In this document: positions 10,243 to 21,752 of the stretch, one piece after another
How the letters are laid out: each line of letters begins with the position of its first letter
How positions within the stretch are numbered: position 1 is the stretch's first letter
From: Narthecium ossifragum
Taxonomy: Eukaryota; Streptophyta; Magnoliopsida; Dioscoreales; Nartheciaceae
Assembly (NCBI GenBank): GCA_963920575.1
Contig: OY986968.1
Location: 10,598,837-10,662,836, forward strand
Direction: 5' to 3'
DNA: 64,000 nt
Translations under genes and position numbers: made by a program
The notes under the pieces: model-generated
What the model saw: only the letters and a program-made list of their open reading frames with translations
Told to the model about the DNA's origin: nothing
Database searches by the model: none

Positions 10243-13200
10243 TGTTACGCCCCGACCCAGAAAACCCATCCGGTCCGGGGCATGAGGGTCCTAAACTAAT
10301 TTCTAAAATCAAATGGCGAGAGTCTCCCCTGTATTTGCTCAATTTGAACACTGTGCAGTTTACAATTTCACCACAAATTTAAAACAACAAATAAAATAAT
10401 TCTAAATTCAACATTAGTACAATTCTACTATTATCATCTCACTTACTGACACAGGTTCTTGTACAACATTTATTTATACAATAATTCCACCAACCCTCAT
10501 CACATAAATTAATACATATAATCAAATCCCCGAAAAGGGAAATTATACATTTAATCAAACTGCAGATGTACAATTATTAACAGAAGGGAAAACTCCAAGA
10601 TCATCAAGTACTCTTCGAAACTCCAAGTCCACGATCACCTCGAGAATGGCGCGCCAATGCCCAGAAGATCACCTAAAAGGAAAGGACTGCATCGACCTGC
10701 ATCGCCGATGCAGCCCAGGTAGGAGTGAGCAACAAATCTTGCTCAGTAAGGTTCTACGCTATCCTACGTCACACTGAAGGGAGGAAAACAATAACTGTGT
10801 TGTCTCTCCGCCTAAATCTAAGGAATCCAAGGGTCCCATAACCCTATCGATGTCCCAAGGACTCCCGTCATGAACCTCTCTCTTGAACATGTTACCAAGA
10901 TCACCCTAAGCACCAACAGGGGAACAGTACCATGCAGGATCACCCTTACCCAATAACAAATGAGAGGAACAAAGACTGTGGGCTCCTGTCCAGGTACCAC
11001 CCTGCCCAGTCATACCATCTCTCACGGGGACACATATGTCAGGGAACACATCGACATCCATTCTTAGCACTTGGCCTTGGAGAAATAACACGACCTCTAA
11101 AACTCAACAACAATATTCCAGTCTGACTAAATAATAATTCTCGAATAATATCAAACATAATTATAGCTAACAATCACGTCCTAATCCTTGACTACCCCAA
11201 CCCCGGTCCTAGGGCTAGACCCGGGCTACTCGAGAACCCCGGATCGGCGATCGAATCCATCGCCTACCACCTATCCTTAATGCTTCTAATGCAAGCAAAT
11301 GCATGTAATGCTCACGCGCACAGAAATACAGAAGGCTAAGCATGCAACAATATGACATCACAACATACAGGGCTAGGCATAACCTACAGCTTGCCAAGGG
11401 GTAAACATAGCAAGGGGTCTAAAGCAGTTACAGATCTATCTACCACAACAGCGGCAACCGTAAATGAAAATCTCAAATCAAATTTCGGCATTACGACGAT
11501 ATGCACCGCCGTCAGCCAGAAATTGTACAATGGGGTACACCCCCAGTTAATCAATTCGCAGGGCACCACTGGCCCGCACATTATTACCATTCTCACAAAA
11601 TAAATAGAAACGAGCACACCGCCGGCCCTAGGCTTTAAACATGATATGAGGATGTGCAGGATTTAAAAGAGGGAAATAATATATAGCACTATGAAATAAC
11701 AATGCATGTTGCAGAAGAAGATATGGGCGGTTCTACTTAGAATTCGGATGCATTCTCATTAATGGTTCTCAATACGCCTACCCAAAATCCAATTCAAACG
11801 GACGAACGAAAATAGATGAAAACCACGTATTTCGATCTTCGGCGAAAAGCGATGAAATCTCATCGAATTGACGTCAAACTGGAAATCAAACTTGGTCAGA
11901 AATTCAATTGCATGTTAGGAATATCATGTCCAAGAATTGGATCTAATTGATGGCTAATTTCCACATAATTAATTGACTAATTTCTTAATTCCTGTTTCGC
12001 AGCAGTTTAGGAAAATATTCGCCAAAAATCGTATATAAATCCAAAAATTACGAAACCAACGGCAATTGAAAGTAGATTCGATTATCTACAACTTTGATCT
12101 TGATAATCAAACGAGATCATGCACGGACGAGCCCAGATCTGAGCTACAACAGCTCAGCTCGTAGAAAAACTGAGCTTCGGTAAAATCCGGGAAAAACTTC
12201 CAAAAATCCGGATAAAACCCACATCAATTTGCATGAAGCTTCAATCAATTACTAAGCATGCATCCAGGGACTAATTAGAACATAGGAATCCACTAACAAG
12301 CTAATTCCTAGATTTCTACATTAAACCCTAGTTAGAGGCGATGAAATCTTATCAATTCGACGTCCAAACGACGTCGAATTGGGAATCAAACTTGGGCAAA
12401 TGTATATTAGCATACTAGGAACATGAAGCCCAGGAATTTTGGTCACGTCACAGATCCGAAGAAAAATCACCATAAATTGTAGAAAACTCCGAAAATTATG
12501 AAATCAGCGGCAATAGGAAGATAACTCAATGATCTACAACTTTCATCTTGAAAGTTACACGAGATCATGCTTACACAGCTCAGAAATCGAGCACGAACCT
12601 GACTATTCATCAAAGAACAGAGCATCGACGAAAATCCGAAAAAAACATTTAAAATCCAGCTAAAATCGAAAACAAATCACATGAGAGGTAGATCAGATGC
12701 TAGGCAAGCTTATAGGAACTAATTAACAGCAAGAAATCCACAAACCATCAAACCAAACCCTAAATCTAGCTTAACCTAAATATCAAGGTAGAAACCCTAC
12801 CTTAAACGCCAATTCCATCTTCAATCCTTGCTAATCCAACTAGCACTCCCTTACCCACAGCCGTCGCCGAAGAAGTAGAGAGCCAGGGGAAGAAGAGTCA
12901 CCGCGAGAAGGGAAGGAAGGAGTAGACCCTCGGCGCCGCCGCCACCTCCAGATCGCCAGGAATCCGTCGTTCACGCCCGATGGAAAGCATGACGGGAAGA
13001 GAAGGGAAGACAAGGAAAGGCGAGGCCGCATGGTTTCGGGGAAAGGAGAGGACGAGGAGAGCTCGGGAGGGACATGGCCGGCGGTGATGGCGAAGGAGCT
13101 CCGGAGGAGGGGAGAGGGTCGGCGCGGTCGTGAGCAAAGGAGGAGAAGAGGGGGTTGGCCACGGGAAGAAGGGAAAAGAGAGAGCGGGAGAGAGAGAGAA

Positions 13201-13546
13201 CATGGGTTTAGCCGCTTAATGGCTAAACCGACCTGGTCTAGCTAGTTTAATCGGACTGAGTCTGACTAAACCCCAAATTACGATATCTCTTGGCAATCTC
13301 GTCCGGATCTATCGATCCCGAACACTTCTACTGGATCTATTCAATCACGTACATCAATCAAGGCTGTGTGTGCACTACGCGGGTGTGAAACCGACCACCA
13401 AGGCGTAATTTACCAAATTACCCTTGGGGTCTAAAAATAGCGACGCGATCAACTGATCGCAACCCAAGGCCAATCGGGCCAAAACCAACCAAGCCAAGCC
13501 CTCGACCCAACGCGGTCGGACCGGGTTGGAGGAACGGATCCTCACA
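10243..13546 (-). mobile_element. solo LTR, Gypsy Tekay-type (3.3 kb)
   Basis: Begins TGTTACGCCCCGACCCAG and ends GGATCCTCACA on the plus strand, with the 5-bp duplication GACCC at 10238-10242 and 13547-13551. Length 3304 bp. It has no retroviral-type coding sequence, primer site or polypurine tract, so it is a solo LTR left by LTR-LTR recombination. By analogy with the complete Tekay element nearby, transcription would run on the minus strand. A GC-rich block at 12840-13200 gives open frames of low complexity that I do not consider genes. The insertion interrupts the PMD gene, whose frame is continuous across it. Closely similar to the LTR at 56876-60218. Confidence 0.9.
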
Positions 13547-13551
13547 GACCC

Positions 13552-14506
13552 TGCCTTCTTCCTTCGATCAATGGGTTCACGGAAGAATCCAAAAGGGATG
13601 GCATGCCTCCGACAGGGATTTCGAGGACTGGGTTGAGAGAGTAATGACTGATCCAATGGGGCAACGGTAGATAAAAGTGATGCGTCTCGAAGACCTCATC
13701 CATCTCCCTTGTCTACCTGCCGACAGTCCATTGTTGTCGTCTCTCCTCCGCTTCTGGAGTGTAGAGTACAACTATTTCTTGCTCCCGGACGATCCCCTTT
13801 CCATCACTTTGGCGGAAGTTTTTTTTCTTGATGAATACTCATATGTTCGATGAAAATTGTTCCAGGCTTCTCAAGAAGAAAACTTCCCATGGCTGGTAGT
13901 CCCGTTCTTCCGACTACCCTGATGCTTGTACCGCCTACTCTCAATATTGCAAGGACGAGATGAAAGCGTCGGGTGCGGTGACACGTCGGGAGTTGATTGC
14001 CTTTTTCGGCTACTGGTAGAATAGGTTTGTTGCTTGCAATCGCTCAACCAAGATGACAAAATCTTGGCTTGGCAGAGCATCTCGCTACCTTGGACGAACC
14101 AGTAGCTTTCGCTCTCCTTCTGCTTGGTTTAGCCTATAGGTGCATGGGGGAGGCGTTCCAGCGTCGTTTCAAGAGAGGGTACTCTGGCCCTATGTGGTTG
14201 GTGCAGCTATGGGCCCATGCCTACTTCCCGGACCAGTCAAGCTTGAAAGCTGAGGCGAAGAACTTTTTACCTTTCCGCAAAACTTATGGCTTTCTGGGGC
14301 GGTCCCTTGCTTCTCGGGCTCAGCCTCCCAACCTTCCTTTCAAGGGGGTGTCGACATCCAACCCTCGACATCGATGGATGGCATGGGAACTTCATCGGCT
14401 TCCGATGTATTGATCAGTTTAGGGAGATTCAACCCCATATAGATTCTTGGAGGGATGTATGTATCCCTCGAGATATGGTTGTACTAGATACTGACTTGTA
14501 TCTAGA
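13552..14506 (+). pseudogene. PMD gene, segment 2 (central mobile domain)
   Basis: Continuation of the PMD coding sequence. The first 40 codons read in frame from segment 1 and reach a stop (TAG at about 13670). Beyond it, reading frames give the characteristic PMD core: LLRFWSVEYNYFLLPDD near 13755 and, after frameshifts, a stretch at 14069-14285 with LLLGLAYRCMGEAFQRR and LVQLWAHAYFP. PMD proteins are related to the plant MAIN/MAIL family and occur in both transposons and retrotransposons. At least one nonsense codon and several frameshifts make this non-functional. It ends at the target duplication of the Tekay element (GCCAT). Confidence 0.72.
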
Positions 14507-14511
14507 GCCAT

Positions 14512-16742
14512 TGTCGCGCCCCGACCCGCGTAGGCCCAACCGGGCCGGGCGACGCGAACCGGAACTTAACCTGCTGCGGAAAATTTGGCGAGGTTTCCCT
14601 CTAATCGTAGTGGTTACCCTAAAAAGCATAATCATCCTGTATTATACAACAATTATAAAGCTCAACACACAAAGCTGGAATATAGTACAAATCCTCAAAC
14701 AGGGAAAGTTATACAAAAATCGCTCCCGTAGGAGACTATCTAACCAAGGTGTACACGGACAGATCACAGCTCCTCAAGCTCCGCCAGACGCCGCCACGTC
14801 ACCGAACACCTGCCCGGTAGGGGCGACCGAAGAAGAACTAGCGCCAGCACCTGCAAAACGCAGCCCGGGTAGGAGTGAGCACTAAGCTCAGCAGGGACAC
14901 TACACTACGACACTCACAAAGGAAGGGAACACAGCAGTGTCGTCCCCAAGCAAAGCCTAGGTGTATCACAGGGGTCCCATAACCCCACCGGATACCCCTG
15001 AGAGCCCCAGTCGTGGTCTCCCAGCGAACTGGTCACACACTGGGTCACACTCAGTAAGACAGGAAACGGCACTGCCAACTCACGACAGGATCCTGGGCAC
15101 TGTCGGCGGGGAGCACCGCTGGGTAGTCACACCTGCCACCCAAGAGTTCTAGAAGGATTGGGTACCGGCTACACCACGACTTGGCTCAAGGCCGACACGA
15201 CCTCTAAACATCAAGCAAAACAGTATTCATGTCCAACTAACCCTATCATCGAAGAGACTGAATACTACAAATCGAGTCTTGGACCAAGCTACCCGCAACG
15301 GTCCTAAGAGATAAATCCGGGCCACCCGAAAGCCCCGGATCGGCAACGCCCTAAACAGATGCAACTAGTGCACAACACAATGCATGCTATGAACATGCGC
15401 AGAATAAAACATGTAAGCATACAACAGGATGTGATGATATAAATACAAGGTCTGGGCACGGCACCCTGCCGGCCCGGGGTGGTGAGCGATTAAAGTAAGG
15501 TCTAGGGAACTGCTGCAGTGGTACCACCACCAGCTGCCAGCAGTTTACCACAACACCTGCACCGGGAAATAGCCCCGCAAGCAACAGCTTACAGATATAG
15601 CAGATAAGGCCCTCGGCGCACGCCGGCATGCAAGGCTATGGAAAGCTGTAGGGCTACCCGCCCGTTTATTCTAAACATCCCGGGAGTCATCACTCTCCCG
15701 GTTCACCACTGCCCTATTATAGGGCTAACATGCTTAATCATATGTACAAGATATCAAGACAGTAAGGAAAACTGTCATACAAAGCCCCGCGGGCAAAACC
15801 CACTTAAAACACCCTTCAGCCACTAAAGGATCGATCCTTTTCATCAAGAGGATCGATCCCTTCAGGACTTAGGGAAAACACGTCTCTGTGAACCAAAGAG
15901 ATCGATCGTTCTCATGAAGAGGATCGATCCTCTTGTAACCAGAGACCCGTCGTCCCCCAGCCACCAAAGGATCAATCTCTCCGTCCAGGAGGATCGATCC
16001 CGCACGGGCTGGGCATGACTCACCAAAGGGGATCGATCCTTCCTCAAAGAGGATCGATCCCGATGGGTTCTCCGGCGTACTTCCGACGAGGAATACCACC
16101 GAAAAACTCATCCAAACTTCATGAAACTCTGGGATCTGATAGATCAGAACCCCACGAGTCTAAAACCGGCAAAAACACAGAAAACCAACAACTATATACG
16201 CAGATATAAGCAATAAACCACAGATCAAACCGGAAAACTCAAAACCCCGAAGAGAGATGTCGGTAGGATCCCTACCGGAGCAAACGCAGCTTAGATCCAA
16301 GCAGCTAGGCCTTGGATCGTCCTCAACGCCTTCGAAAATTTCAAGATCCGAACTCAAATCGCCGGATTTTCAAAAGGATTTCAAAGAAGAAGGTTCGTCT
16401 GCTTTATAGGCAAACGAACCGACCTATGAAGGATCGATCCTTCCCAAAGGGAGGATCGATCTCTCCATGACGATCACACTTGACTTTCTGGCACAAGAGG
16501 ATCGATCTCTTAGCTAGAGAGGATCGATCCTTTTTGTGCTGAAAGCTAAACTTAGGCTAGAATTCAAGCCTAAGTCCGGATCTTTCGATCCCGGGTTCCA
16601 CTAACCATCCTAAGCAACATTACCACAAACATGGTCAGTGTGTGTACAAGCGCGAGTGTGGAACTAGCCGACAAGGTGCAATTTACCAAATTGCCCTTGC
16701 GGTCCACAGCGAGCCACAGGAGGGGAGGGACGGGTCCTCACA
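14512..16742 (-). repeat. 3' LTR of the Tekay element
   Basis: On the plus strand it runs TGTCGCGCCCCGACCCGCG to GGGTCCTCACA. A minus-strand TATA box (CCTATAAAGC) is at 16401-16410. Six pairs of GATCGATC palindromes lie at 15828-16060 and 16431-16530, on both sides of the TATA box. Confidence 0.95.
15828..16530. promoter_or_regulatory. paired GATCGATC palindrome array, left Tekay LTR
   Basis: Six pairs of GGATCGATCC-like 10-mers. Pair starts (first/second) are 15828/15850, 15899/15921, 15969/15991, 16030/16051, 16431/16453 and 16499/16521, i.e. 22 bp apart in five and 21 in one. Neighbouring pairs are 60-71 bp apart. The 12-bp spacer usually ends in AAGA or AGGA, while the linkers between pairs differ. 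The TATA box at 16401 separates four pairs (transcribed side) from two (upstream side). Function unknown; a dimer-of-dimers binding site or a hairpin are both possible. Confidence 0.75.
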
Positions 16743-16757
16743 TCCTATTACCCTTAA
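16743..16757 (-). other. polypurine tract of Tekay element
   Basis: Minus-strand AAGGGTAATAGGA directly before the 3' LTR start TGTGAGGACC. Purine-rich with two pyrimidines. Confidence 0.6.
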
Positions 16758-16814
16758 AAGAAATCTCGTCCCGAGATTCGATAATGGTAGGGCTCGGAAC
16801 AAAGGAAAGCTACA

Positions 16815-19800
16815 CTAGCAGACAGGACAAAAGGTACCTTGAGAAGAAAACAGATGCGGATACTCCTGCCGCATGCGCGCCTCGCGCTCCCTAGTCATCT
16901 CCTCGATGCCTCTGTGCCTCCACAGTACCTTGACCAAGGGAATTGTCTTGCCCCGCAAGACTTGATTCCTCTGGTCAAGTACGCAAACTGGCTGCTCAAC
17001 AAAAGTCGCGTCTGCCTCAAGCTCAATGTCATCCACTCTGACGACATGAGACGGGTCTGGGTGATACTTCCTCAGCATCGACACATGGAAAGTCGGGTGC
17101 ACAGCTGACATGTGCTGAGGAAGATCAAGGCGGTAAGCTACCTCGCCGACCCTCTCTAAGATCTCGAACGGTCCGACGAACCTCGAAGCCAACTTGCCCC
17201 CGCTGCCAAACCTAACAGACCCTCTGTACGGTGCTGCCCTCAGGAACACACTGTCGCCAACTGCGAACTCAAGCGGTCGTCGCCTCCGATCTGCATAGCT
17301 CTTCTGCCGACTCTGAGCCGTCAGAAGCCTCTGCCTGATCTGTACTAATCTCTCTGACGACCTCCTGACGATGTCTGGACCGGTGAGTGAAGCCTCTCCA
17401 ACCTCTGTCCAGCAAACTGGGGAACGACACGGCCTACCGTACAACGCCTCGAAAGGTGCTACTCCAAGACTGGACTGGTAGCTGTTGTTGTAGGCGAACT
17501 CCACCAAGGGAACGTGCTCCTCCCAGCTGCCTCCTGCGTCGAGGACACATGCTCGCAGCATGTCCTCCAAGATCTGGATCGTCCGCTCTGACTGCCCGTC
17601 GGTCTGCGGATGGAACGCTGTACTGAACGTCAGGAGTGTGCCGACAGCCTCCTGAAAGCCTCGCCAGATCCTGCTAGTGAACCTGGGGTCTCGGTCTGAC
17701 ACGATAGATACTGGCACTCCGTGTAGTCTGACTACCTCTCTGACGTACAAACCGGCCAACCTGTCAGACGTGTCTGTCACCCGCATAGGCAGGAAGTGCG
17801 CCGATTTGGTCAATCGATCAACGATGACCCAAATCGCGTCATTCCCCCTAGGAGACCTCGGTAGTCCGGTCACGAAGTCCATCGTGATGTGCTCCCACTT
17901 CCACTCAGCTAGTGGAAGCGGCTGTAGTAACCCCGGAGTTCGCTGGTGCTCTGCCTTGACCTTCTGACAGGTAAGGCAGCGCGATACGAACTCCGTCACT
18001 GCCCCCTTCATCCCGCGCCACCAGAACTGTCGCCGAAGATCCTGGTACATCTTGGTGCCGCCGGGATGAACTGCAAAGCGAGAGTGATGGAACTCTCGCA
18101 GGACGTCGTCACGAAGAACTGGGTCTGCTGGAACCGCTACTCTGCCTCGGAACCGTAGCCCTCCGTCTGGAGATACTGCCCAGTCTCCGTCTGTGCCCTC
18201 TGTGCCCGCAGAGGTGCGTAACTCCTCGAGCTCTGCGTCGCTGCGCTGCGCCTCTACCACCCTGGTCAGTACCGCTGGCATGCTCTGCACTGCATAGAGG
18301 AAGCTGCTGGATCCCCGATCCTCGAACTCTAGCCCCAACTGGCATGCTGTCTCGAGTGCCTGCCACTGCCGCGCTGACAACCCTGCAACTGCTGCTCTGG
18401 TGTCTCTCACCTGCCTGCTCAGCGCGTCTGCGACAACGTTTGCCTTACCAGGATGGTAATGCAACTCGAAGTCGTAGTCCTCCAGTAGCTCCATCCAGCG
18501 TCGCTGCCTCAGGTTGAGGTCACGTTGGGTGAAAACGTGCCTCAAACTCTTATGGTCCGAGAAGACTGAGAACATCTCGCCATAGAGGTAGTGCCGCCAG
18601 GTCTTCAGGGCGAAGATCACTGCTGCTAGCTCCAAGTCGTGGGTCGGGTAGTTCCTCTCATGGTTCTTCAGCTGGCGAGAACCATAGGAAACTACGTGCC
18701 CCTCCTGCATGAGGACACACCCCAAACCCTCACCACTGGTGTCGCAGTAGACACTGTAACCAACGTCTCGCTCGGGGACGATCAGCACCGGTGCACTGGT
18801 CAACCTGGTCCTCAGCTGCACGAAAGCCTGCTCACAAGCATCATCCCACACGAACGGGACGGCCTTCTGTGTCAGTCTGGTCAACGGTCCGGCGACTCTG
18901 GAGAAGTCCCGCACGAACCGCCTGTAGTAGCCCGCCAAGCCCAGGAAACTGCGGACCTCGAACACTGTCCTCGGTCTCTGCCACTGTACCACGGCCTCGA
19001 CCTTGGCAGGGTCAACTGAGATCCCTGCTGCCGACACCACGTGTCCAAGGAATCCCACCTGTGCAAGCCAGAACTCGCACTTGGAGGCCTTGGCAAAGAG
19101 CCGATGCCTCCGAAGTAGCTGCAACACTGTCGCCAAGTACCGCTCGTGCTCCGCCTCTGACCGGGAGTAGATAAGGATGTCGTCGACGAAGACCACCACG
19201 AACTCGTCTAGGAACGGCCGGAAGATCCTCTGCATGAGATCCATGAACGCTGCTGGTGCGTTCGTCAGCCCAAACGGCATTACCACGAACTCGTACAGGC
19301 CGTAACGAGTCCGGAATGCCGTCTTCGGGATGTCGCAATCCCGAACCCTCAACTGGTGGTAGCCAGTGCGGAGGTCGATCTTCGAGAACACTGAAGATCC
19401 TCGAAGCTGGTCAAACAGGTCGTCGATCCGCGGCATCGGATACCTGTTCTTCATCGTCACCTTGTTGAGCCGCCTGTAGTCTATGCAAAGTCGAAGGGTA
19501 CCATCCTTCTTCTTTGCGAACAACACTGGCGCCCCCCAGGGAGACATGCTGGGACGGATGAAGCCTCTGCTGGTCAGCTCATCTAACTGGGTCCTCAGCT
19601 CGCTCTGCTCTGCTGGTGCCATCCTGAAAGCCGGAAGAGAGATCGGTGCGGTACCTGGTACTAGGTCGATCTCGAAGTCGACCTCTCTGGACGGTGGAAG
19701 CCCTGGCAACACCTCGGGGAACACGTCCGCAAAGTCGCACACGATCCTCGGAAAACTGCACTGCTGCTGCACTCCATCAGAACCGGACAGGGACAGGCTG

Positions 19801-20255
19801 GCCAACAAGGCTGAAAGCTCGCTGCCACGCCTTCCCACACCACAAGCAAAGGAATCGGTGGAGAACCGATCCCCCAACAGCACAAACCGTGTCCCGTCGG
19901 GTGTCCAAGCAACCACCCTCCGGCGACCACAGTCGATGACGGCCCGGTATGCTGCCAACCAGTCCATACCGAGTATCACGTCAAAGCCGGTCATGTCTAG
20001 CACCCGCAGGTCTAGACAGACCCGGAGGCCTCCAACCTCCAAGGAACAAGATCGGCAGACCCGGTCCACCCTGACCGTCCCGCCGATCGGTGAGTCTACA
20101 GACTGTGCCACCTCTAGCCGACTCGTCTCTAATCCTAGCGATGCCACGCACATGCTAGCAATGTAGGAATGAGACGCCCCAGAGTCTATCAGCACATCTA
20201 CCAAAGAACTAGAAAGCTGAAAGATACCTTTGAGGACGGACGGCTCAGCTGCGGT
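16815..20255 (-). CDS. pol: Tekay pol polyprotein (protease, RT, RNase H, integrase)
   Basis: Uninterrupted pol frame of about 1146 codons after the gag stop. Counting from a TTG at 20204 (1129 residues): retropepsin-type protease with DSGAS at 7-11; reverse transcriptase about 190-375 with [12 protein letters not shown] and the FVDD active site at 339-342; RNase H about 484-598 with D488, E526 and D550; integrase with an HHCC zinc finger (about 706-746) and the catalytic triad D776, D837, E873; and a C-terminal chromodomain-like tail with [14 protein letters not shown]. There is no ATG at the start; the frame is continuous with gag across a TAG at 20258-20256, so expression would need readthrough or reversal of that codon. 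All catalytic residues are present and no frameshift is seen, so the element may have moved recently. The motifs fit the Tekay/Del chromovirus clade. Confidence 0.95.
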   Translation of the reverse strand, partial: TAAEPSVLKGIFQLSSSLVDVLIDSGASHSYIASMCVASLGLETSRLEVAQSVDSPIGGTVRVDRVCRSCSLEVGGLRVCLDLRVLDMTGFDVILGMDWLAAYRAVIDCGRRRVVAWTPDGTRFVLLGDRFSTDSFACGVGRRGSELSALLASLSLSGSDGVQQQCSFPRIVCDFADVFPEVLPGLPPSREVDFEIDLVPGTAPISLPAFRMAPAEQSELRTQLDELTSRGFIRPSMSPWGAPVLFAKKKDGTLRLCIDYRRLNKVTMKNRYPMPRIDDLFDQLRGSSVFSKIDLRTGYHQLRVRDCDIPKTAFRTRYGLYEFVVMPFGLTNAPAAFMDLMQRIFRPFLDEFVVVFVDDILIYSRSEAEHERYLATVLQLLRRHRLFAKASKCEFWLAQVGFLGHVVSAAGISVDPAKVEAVVQWQRPRTVFEVRSFLGLAGYYRRFVRDFSRVAGPLTRLTQKAVPFVWDDACEQAFVQLRTRLTSAPVLIVPERDVGYSVYCDTSGEGLGCVLMQEGHVVSYGSRQLKNHERNYPTHDLELAAVIFALKTWRHYLYGEMFSVFSDHKSLRHVFTQRDLNLRQRRWMELLEDYDFELHYHPGKANVVADALSRQVRDTRAAVAGLSARQWQALETACQLGLEFEDRGSSSFLYAVQSMPAVLTRVVEAQRSDAELEELRTSAGTEGTDGDWAVSPDGGLRFRGRVAVPADPVLRDDVLREFHHSRFAVHPGGTKMYQDLRRQFWWRGMKGAVTEFVSRCLTCQKVKAEHQRTPGLLQPLPLAEWKWEHITMDFVTGLPRSPRGNDAIWVIVDRLTKSAHFLPMRVTDTSDRLAGLYVREVVRLHGVPVSIVSDRDPRFTSRIWRGFQEAVGTLLTFSTAFHPQTDGQSERTIQILEDMLRACVLDAGGSWEEHVPLVEFAYNNSYQSSLGVAPFEALYGRPCRSPVCWTEVGEASLTGPDIVRRSSERLVQIRQRLLTAQSRQKSYADRRRRPLEFAVGDSVFLRAAPYRGSVRFGSGGKLASRFVGPFEILERVGEVAYRLDLPQHMSAVHPTFHVSMLRKYHPDPSHVVRVDDIELEADATFVEQPVCVLDQRNQVLRGKTIPLVKVLWRHRGIEEMTREREARMRQEYPHLFSSQGTFCPVC

Positions 20256-21584
20256 CTACTGGTACTGCTGAGGCTGGTGGTACTGCAACTGCTGCTGACA
20301 CTGCAACGGCTGCTGGTATCGCAACGGCTGCTGGTACTGCGGTGGCGGCTGGTACAACTGCACGGTGTCCCGCTGCTCACGCACTGGGAGGGCAAACACC
20401 TGCCCCCGTCGGCCACCTCCGCCCCTGGGACGCCCCGGTCCCGCCCCTGATCCGCGCCCGCCACTGTTCCCCTGCCAAGCACCGGACCCTCCGCCTCTAC
20501 TGCCCTGCGGCACTGCGCCTCGCGCTCCTCGCTGGGGACAGTCTCTACGGAAGTGCCCTAGCTGCCCGCAGAGAAAACACGGGCCTGACGCGCCATCAGG
20601 CGACTGACCCTGGCTCCCCCCTGACGAAGCCTGCCCAGATGGCCCGGCTGCCAGTAAGTACGGGGCTGGTGGACTCGGTAGTGCCTGCTGATACTGCTGC
20701 ACGCGCGGCGGCTGCTGAAAGGGCCACGGACGCCGCTGCTGTCCCCTGCCGAACCCACCCCTGCCCTGGGGTCGCTGCTGTGCGCTGGTGGGAGGTACCG
20801 GTGGAACTGCCCGGTACCTGTCATCCCGCAACTGCGCCTCCACTGACAAGGCGCAGTTCAGGATCGCCGGGTACGCCTGGAAGCAGTGTGAGCTGGTCTG
20901 CCGCCGGATCTCTGGCCTGAGTCCCCACTCGAACTGACGCACCCTGGCTACGGGGTCTGCTGCAACTGCCCCCGCAAAACGGACAAGCTGGGTAAACCTG
21001 GAGGCGTACTGCTGAACTGTGCGAGTACCCTGCAGAAGGGACTGGTACTCGCGGGTCAGGGCGTCACGCGCACTAGCTGGAAAGTGCACGTCTAGGAACA
21101 TCGCCCTGAACTCCTCCCACAGCGGCAACTCTCCGCCACTGGTGTGCCGGACAGTGCGCCACCAGTCGCGTGCCTCGCCGTCAAGCTGGAACGCTGCGAG
21201 GGTGACCCGAACCCGGTCATCCTCGACGAAGAGAGCCTCTAGGACGCACGTGACTCCGTCAAGTCACTCGTCCACTGTAGTCGGGTCTCCAGTCCTACCA
21301 CTGAACCTAGGAGGGTTCAGCCGCTGGAAAGCCATTGAGATGGCCACCGAGGCCTGTCCGCCGACAGGAACGGGGACCTCCTCCTCGGCGAGGAAGACCT
21401 CCGCCTGCGCGACCGAAACCGTCGCTGGTGATGGTACAGTGCGTCTAGCCCGGACCACCCTGACAGGAACCGTCCCGTCTGGTCGGGCGGGTCGACCAGG
21501 TCGTGCCGCACCTCGACCGGCAACCGGAGGTCGGACGCGAGCTCCCGACATCTGCACGATCACCAACAACAAACGAGTTGCCAC
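20256..21584 (-). pseudogene. gag: Tekay gag, one internal nonsense codon
   Basis: Capsid/nucleocapsid gene upstream of pol. The likely start is ATG at 21584 (an in-frame ATG follows at 21551). A TGA at about 21264-21266 stops translation after 106 codons; the same frame then stays open to the TAG at 20256-20258. The second part has the gag core (LPLWEEFRAMFLDVHFP, YASRFTQLVRFAG) and a CCHC zinc knuckle, CFLCGQLGHFRRDC, near 20560. The C-terminus is a glutamine-rich tract with repeated YQQPLQ-type units just before the TAG. The TGA is a G-to-A type change and the TAG could come from CAG, both compatible with cytosine deamination. In trans supply of Gag would be needed for mobility today. Confidence 0.92.
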
Positions 21585-21737
21585 TCGTCAGAACGACGAA
21601 CAAACAGCATTTCAATAAAGCGGAAGACATTCACATCACAAAGAGAGCATGCAAGGATGTTCTAGACCTAGAACTATCCCAGTCCACGCTCAGCTAAACC
21701 GAAACCTGATCCTAACACCCTGGGATCTACAGCCTAT

Positions 21738-21749
21738 GCTCTGATACCA
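21738..21749 (-). other. primer binding site (initiator tRNA-Met)
   Basis: Minus-strand TGGTATCAGAGC, three bases inside the LTR end. It is complementary to the 3' end of plant initiator methionine tRNA and primes minus-strand DNA synthesis. Confidence 0.93.
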
Positions 21750-21752
21750 AGT

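Noticed and set aside
12840..13245. Several 60-100-codon open frames rich in Pro, Ser, Arg and Gly
   Set aside because: Overlapping frames on both strands in a GC-rich LTR leader; no conservation or domain.
15828..16060. CRISPR-like regular repeats with spacers
   Set aside because: The repeats are 10-bp palindromes in pairs inside LTRs of a plant genome, the linkers are not unique 30-40-mers, and no cas-like genes are present.
19483..20166. 227-codon open frame on the plus strand
   Set aside because: It lies antisense to the intact Tekay pol and has no domain; it is a shadow of that GC-rich coding sequence.
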